64,000 bases of DNA from Roseateles depolymerans (GTDB taxonomy: Bacteria; Pseudomonadota; Gammaproteobacteria; Burkholderiales; Burkholderiaceae_C), in contig QFOD01000007.1 of NCBI GenBank assembly GCA_003241055.1, forward strand, positions 124,001-188,000, given 5' to 3'. The translations under genes and the position numbers were made by a program. This document shows positions 60,977-64,000 of this stretch, piece by piece (the stretch's first letter is position 1; each line of letters starts with the position of its first letter). The notes beneath the pieces were generated by a model that was given only the letters and a program-made list of their open reading frames with translations, was not told the origin of the DNA and ran no database searches.

Positions 60977-62062
60977 ATGTCATTCGCACGCCGACTGCCG
61001 CACATCGATGCCCTCAAGGCATTGGCGGCCCAGGCCATCGTCCTGCACCACCTGCTCAGCTACGGGCCCATCGCACGCGCCGCGCATGCCGCCCTGCCGA
61101 CGCTGGCGGGCCTGCTGCACCAGCACGGCCGTCTGGCGGTGCAGGTCTTCCTCGTCATCGGCGGCTACCTGAGCGCCCGCGGCCTGGCGCCACGCGCCGG
61201 CGCACTCACCGCCCCGCTGCCGCAGCTGCTGTGGCGGCGCTACCTGCGCCTGGCCCTGCCGTTCATGGCGGCCGTCGGCCTGGTGCTGGTGGTGTCGGCA
61301 GCGGTCGAACCCTGGCTGCCCGATCTCGTGCCCGAATCCGTGTCCGGCACCCAGCTGCTGGCGCACGCATTGCTGCTGCACGGTCTGCTCGGCCACGAGT
61401 CGCTGACGGCCGGCGCCTGGTACGTGGCCATCGATTTCCAGCTGTTCGCGCTGCTTGCGCTCATGCTGGCGGGCGCGCACCGGCTGCCGGTGCGCTGGCG
61501 TCGCCAGGCGGGCCTCGCGGGCGTGGCCGCCCTCGTGCTGGCTTCGGCCTGGTGCTTCAACCGCATCGCCGAGCTGGACCACCTGGCCGTGTATTTCTTC
61601 GCCGCCTACGGCCTGGGCGCGCTGGTGCACTGGCTGGGCCAGTGGCGGCACGGCCGCTTCACGCTGCCGCTGTTGCTGGCGTTGCTCGTGGCGGCGCTGG
61701 TGGTGGATTTCCGCAGCCGCCTGGCCCTGGCTGTCGCAACCGCAGCGCTGCTGGCGCTCGCGCAGACCCACCCCTGGCAGCCCGGCGACGCGCTGGCCGA
61801 GCGCCTGAACCGCCTGGGACGCGAGTCCTACGCCTTGTTCCTGCTGCACTTCCCGGTGCTGCTGGTCGCCAACGCATTGATCGCCGCCATCGCCGGCCCG
61901 GACGCCGTAGGCCTTGCGGCCGTGGCCCTGCTGGCCTCCTGGTGGTTGTCCAACCGCATCGCGGGGCCGTTTCATCGCTGGGTGGAAGCGCCGGCGGCGC
62001 GCTTCGATCCGATGCGCAGCGGCAGCTCCGCCGCCGCGGCGCTGGGTCTGCGTCGCGCCTGA
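60977..62062 (+). CDS. acyltransferase 3 family membrane protein
   Basis: A 361-residue integral membrane protein of the acyltransferase-3 (OafA/YrhL-like) family, which moves acyl groups onto sugars or lipids. PHIDALKALAAQAIVLHHLL begins helix 1 with the histidines of the active site, VQVFLVIGGYLSARGL follows, LLWRRYLRLALPF has the conserved arginines, and YALFLLHFPVLLVANAL is a late helix. About ten membrane helices are visible. The start is the ATG at 60977, with no ribosome-binding site, directly after a terminator. Substrate unknown. Confidence 0.85.
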   Translation: MSFARRLPHIDALKALAAQAIVLHHLLSYGPIARAAHAALPTLAGLLHQHGRLAVQVFLVIGGYLSARGLAPRAGALTAPLPQLLWRRYLRLALPFMAAVGLVLVVSAAVEPWLPDLVPESVSGTQLLAHALLLHGLLGHESLTAGAWYVAIDFQLFALLALMLAGAHRLPVRWRRQAGLAGVAALVLASAWCFNRIAELDHLAVYFFAAYGLGALVHWLGQWRHGRFTLPLLLALLVAALVVDFRSRLALAVATAALLALAQTHPWQPGDALAERLNRLGRESYALFLLHFPVLLVANALIAAIAGPDAVGLAAVALLASWWLSNRIAGPFHRWVEAPAARFDPMRSGSSAAAALGLRRA

Positions 62063-62174
62063 GCCGACAGCGGGCCCCGAGCCCGGAGTTTGAGCTGTTG
62101 CGCAGGCCCCAAACACGCCGCCGCAGCCATCGGCGCGTGCTAAGGTCCGCGCCCATCCGCAGAGAGGATGTACA

Positions 62175-64000
62175 GTGCCCATCGCCCCGCCCAGCAGAGA
62201 GCAGCTGCTGCACCATCTCTACGAAGCCGCCGAGCTGGAGCACAACCTCATGTGCACCTACCTCTATGCGGCCTTCAGCCTGAAGCAGGGCGAAGCCGAG
62301 GGCCTGTCGGCCCGCGAGGCCGAGGCCACCGAGCGCTGGCGCCGCGAGATCCTGGCCGTGGCCATCGAGGAGATGGGCCATCTGGTCGCCGTCTGGAACA
62401 TCACCTCGTCGCTGGGCGGGGCGCCGCATCTGGGGCGCGACAACTTTCCGCTCAGTGCCGGCTACCTGCCGGCACGCGTGGTCGTGAAGCTCGCCCCGTT
62501 CAACGCCGCGACGCTGCAGCACTTCATCTTCCTGGAGCGCCCTGAAGGCAGCGACGAGCCCGACGGCGAGGGCTTCACGACCGATCACCTGTTCTCACGC
62601 GCCATCGGCGCGCCGCGGGTGACCCCCATGCCCTGCGACTACGAGACCGTCGGGCACTTCTATGCCAGCCTGGCCGAGGCGATCAGCGCCTTCACGGCCG
62701 CGCATGGCGAGGACGCCGCGTTCTGCGGCGACCGCACGCTGCAGCTGGGCCCGGACGAGCTGCAACTGGGCGGCGCGCAGCGCGTGCTGTGCTCCAAGAC
62801 CGTGCTCAGCGCCTTCGAGGCCATCGTGCGCCAGGGCGAGGGCGCGCCCACCGACAGCGCCACCTCGCACTACCACCGCTTCGCGGCGATACGCGACGAG
62901 CTGGCCGCGCTGTGTGCGGCCAACCCCGCCTTCGAACCCGCGCACCCGGCCGCCACCAACCCGGTGCTGCGGCGCCCGCCGCGGCCCGAGGGTCGGGTCT
63001 GGCTGGAGCACGGCGGCGCGGTCGAGACGGTCGACATCGCCAATGCCTGCTACGGCCTGATGCTGCGGCTGCTGGGCCTGGCCTACCTGCTGCCCAGCCC
63101 CTCGGCCGACAAGGGCCTGGTCATCGACCTGGGCATCGCGCTGATGCGCGCGATGACGCTGCTGGCCGAGCAGGCGGCGCGCCTGCCGGCCGGGCCGTCC
63201 AACCCCCACTGCAATGCCGGCGTGAGCTTCGTGTCGCTGCGCGACGCGGCGGCGCTGCCGCCCGGCCCCAGTGCGCGGCGCTTCATCGTCGAGCGGCTGG
63301 GCGAGATCGTCGAGGGCACACGGGCGCTGCAGGCCTGCGTGGGCGGGCCACGCGTCGCCCAGGCGCTGACGCTGCTGGAGGCGCTGCGCGCCCGCGCGGA
63401 GCGCAGCCTCGATCTGAGCCTCAGCCAGGGCGCCGCGCGCACCGGCGCGGCCGCCGCGCCGGTTGCGCCTGCAGCCACGCCAGCGCCAGCGCCAGCGCCG
63501 GCGAGCAGCCTCGCGAACGGCATCGAGACCGTCGAGGGCGAGAAGCTGACCCTGCTCTACGAAGCCAAGCGCTGCATCCATGCCCGCTTCTGCGTGACCG
63601 GCGCGCCCAAGGTCTTCCTGGCCAACGTGGAAGGCCCCTGGATACACCCGGACGCGATGCCCGTGGAACGCCTGGTGGACATTGCCCATGCCTGCCCGTC
63701 CGGCGCCATCCAGTACCGCCGCAAGGACGGCCAGCCCGACGAGGAGGCCCCGCCGGTGAACCTGCTGGGCGTGCGCGAGGCCGGCCCCTACGCGCTGCGC
63801 GGCGCGCTGCGCCTGCGCGGCGAGCCCCTGGGCATGCGGCTGACGCTGTGCCGCTGCGGCGCCAGCAAGAACAAGCCCTTCTGCGACGGCAGCCACCATG
63901 ACGCCGGCTTCACCGCCACCGGCGAGCCCGAGACCGGCCTGCTGGGCCTGCCCACGGCCATGCCGGCGGTGCGCGATGGCTGGGTGGACATCGAGCCCGA
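62175..64000 (+). CDS. ferritin-like / divergent 4Fe-4S / CDGSH iron-sulfur fusion protein, cut at the right edge
   Basis: At least 608 residues, starting at GTG 62175 with AGAGG seven bases upstream. Residues 1-230 are a ferritin-like domain of the VioB type (LYEAAELEHNLMCTYLYAAF and VAIEEMGHLVAVWNI give the Glu/His iron ligands). A second helical part spans to about 420. After an alanine/proline linker, residues 452-520 match the divergent 4Fe-4S domain (LYEAKRCIHARFCV, AHACPSGAI). Then LCRCGASKNKPFCDGSHH (about 556-573) is a CDGSH-type 2Fe-2S motif. The C-terminus is missing from the window. The role is unknown; related domain sets are annotated as iron-sulfur proteins. Confidence 0.85.
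   Translation, partial: MPIAPPSREQLLHHLYEAAELEHNLMCTYLYAAFSLKQGEAEGLSAREAEATERWRREILAVAIEEMGHLVAVWNITSSLGGAPHLGRDNFPLSAGYLPARVVVKLAPFNAATLQHFIFLERPEGSDEPDGEGFTTDHLFSRAIGAPRVTPMPCDYETVGHFYASLAEAISAFTAAHGEDAAFCGDRTLQLGPDELQLGGAQRVLCSKTVLSAFEAIVRQGEGAPTDSATSHYHRFAAIRDELAALCAANPAFEPAHPAATNPVLRRPPRPEGRVWLEHGGAVETVDIANACYGLMLRLLGLAYLLPSPSADKGLVIDLGIALMRAMTLLAEQAARLPAGPSNPHCNAGVSFVSLRDAAALPPGPSARRFIVERLGEIVEGTRALQACVGGPRVAQALTLLEALRARAERSLDLSLSQGAARTGAAAAPVAPAATPAPAPAPASSLANGIETVEGEKLTLLYEAKRCIHARFCVTGAPKVFLANVEGPWIHPDAMPVERLVDIAHACPSGAIQYRRKDGQPDEEAPPVNLLGVREAGPYALRGALRLRGEPLGMRLTLCRCGASKNKPFCDGSHHDAGFTATGEPETGLLGLPTAMPAVRDGWVDIEP

Overview
The window is about 70% GC, densely coded, and looks like chromosome of a betaproteobacterium of the order Burkholderiales (Rubrivivax, Leptothrix, Roseateles and Ideonella-type lineages are my best guess, from gene order and protein style rather than from any search). 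Pointers are the lptD-surA-rsmA run, the metX-metW pair, the thiL-pgpA-pncC operon, GTP-dependent PEP carboxykinase, the ilvE/CHCC-zinc-finger pair and PEP-CTERM proteins. I see no phage, insertion sequence, CRISPR array or rRNA. One tRNA, tRNA-Arg(CCG), is present. No gene-free gap exceeds 300 bases.

Layout. 0-8.5 kb: an EamA-type exporter cut by the left edge, a LysE exporter, radA, a PilZ-like protein, a DedA-rhodanese fusion, a rightward run around ilvE, a YheT-type hydrolase and a membrane-anchored cytochrome c. 8.5-16.3 kb: tRNA-Arg, a very large hybrid sensor kinase with no response regulator beside it, the proteasome-like peptidase Anbu standing alone, a TIGR02285-type periplasmic protein, nadC with a fumarylacetoacetate-hydrolase-family gene, and rlpA. 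16.3-24 kb: an SDR, two overlapping diguanylate cyclases, pncC-pgpA-thiL and maeB. 24-31 kb: a secreted guanyl-type RNase with its barstar-type inhibitor, then rsmA, surA and lptD, and beside lptD a shortened AmgK-like protein lacking its kinase core. 31-38.3 kb: LysR, an M20 peptidase, a HAMP-GGDEF cyclase, a lipoprotein overlapping a MORN-repeat protein, and a lysine-rich secreted peptide. 38.3-44.6 kb: metX-metW plus a solute-binding protein under a SAM-II-like riboswitch with its own terminator, divergent from a TetR/HlyD/ABC export operon with a perfect 22-bp operator. 44.6-53.7 kb: a chemoreceptor, LacI and LysR regulators, rlmJ, an Old Yellow Enzyme, two PEP-CTERM proteins and a beta-helix protein. 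53.7-64 kb: a MOSC protein whose natural start falls on an ATC codon, a GMC oxidoreductase / gluconate-dehydrogenase-subunit-3 / DUF1080 operon, pckG, a BON protein, an acyltransferase and, cut by the right edge, a ferritin-like / 4Fe-4S / CDGSH fusion.

How the genes work together. Housekeeping modules include outer-membrane assembly (LptD, SurA), methionine synthesis under SAM feedback, thiamine diphosphate and phosphatidylglycerol synthesis, NAD synthesis and salvage, and C4/C3 carbon exchange (MaeB, PckG). The accessory parts of most interest are the 3-keto-glycoside type operon (54.4-57.5 kb), the RNase/inhibitor pair, the shortened AmgK next to lptD, the riboswitch, the M48-like lipoprotein/MORN pair and the terminal Fe-S fusion protein. 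Three diguanylate cyclases and one PilZ-like protein occur with no EAL or HD-GYP protein in view. All family calls come from motif reading; none was checked by a database search.
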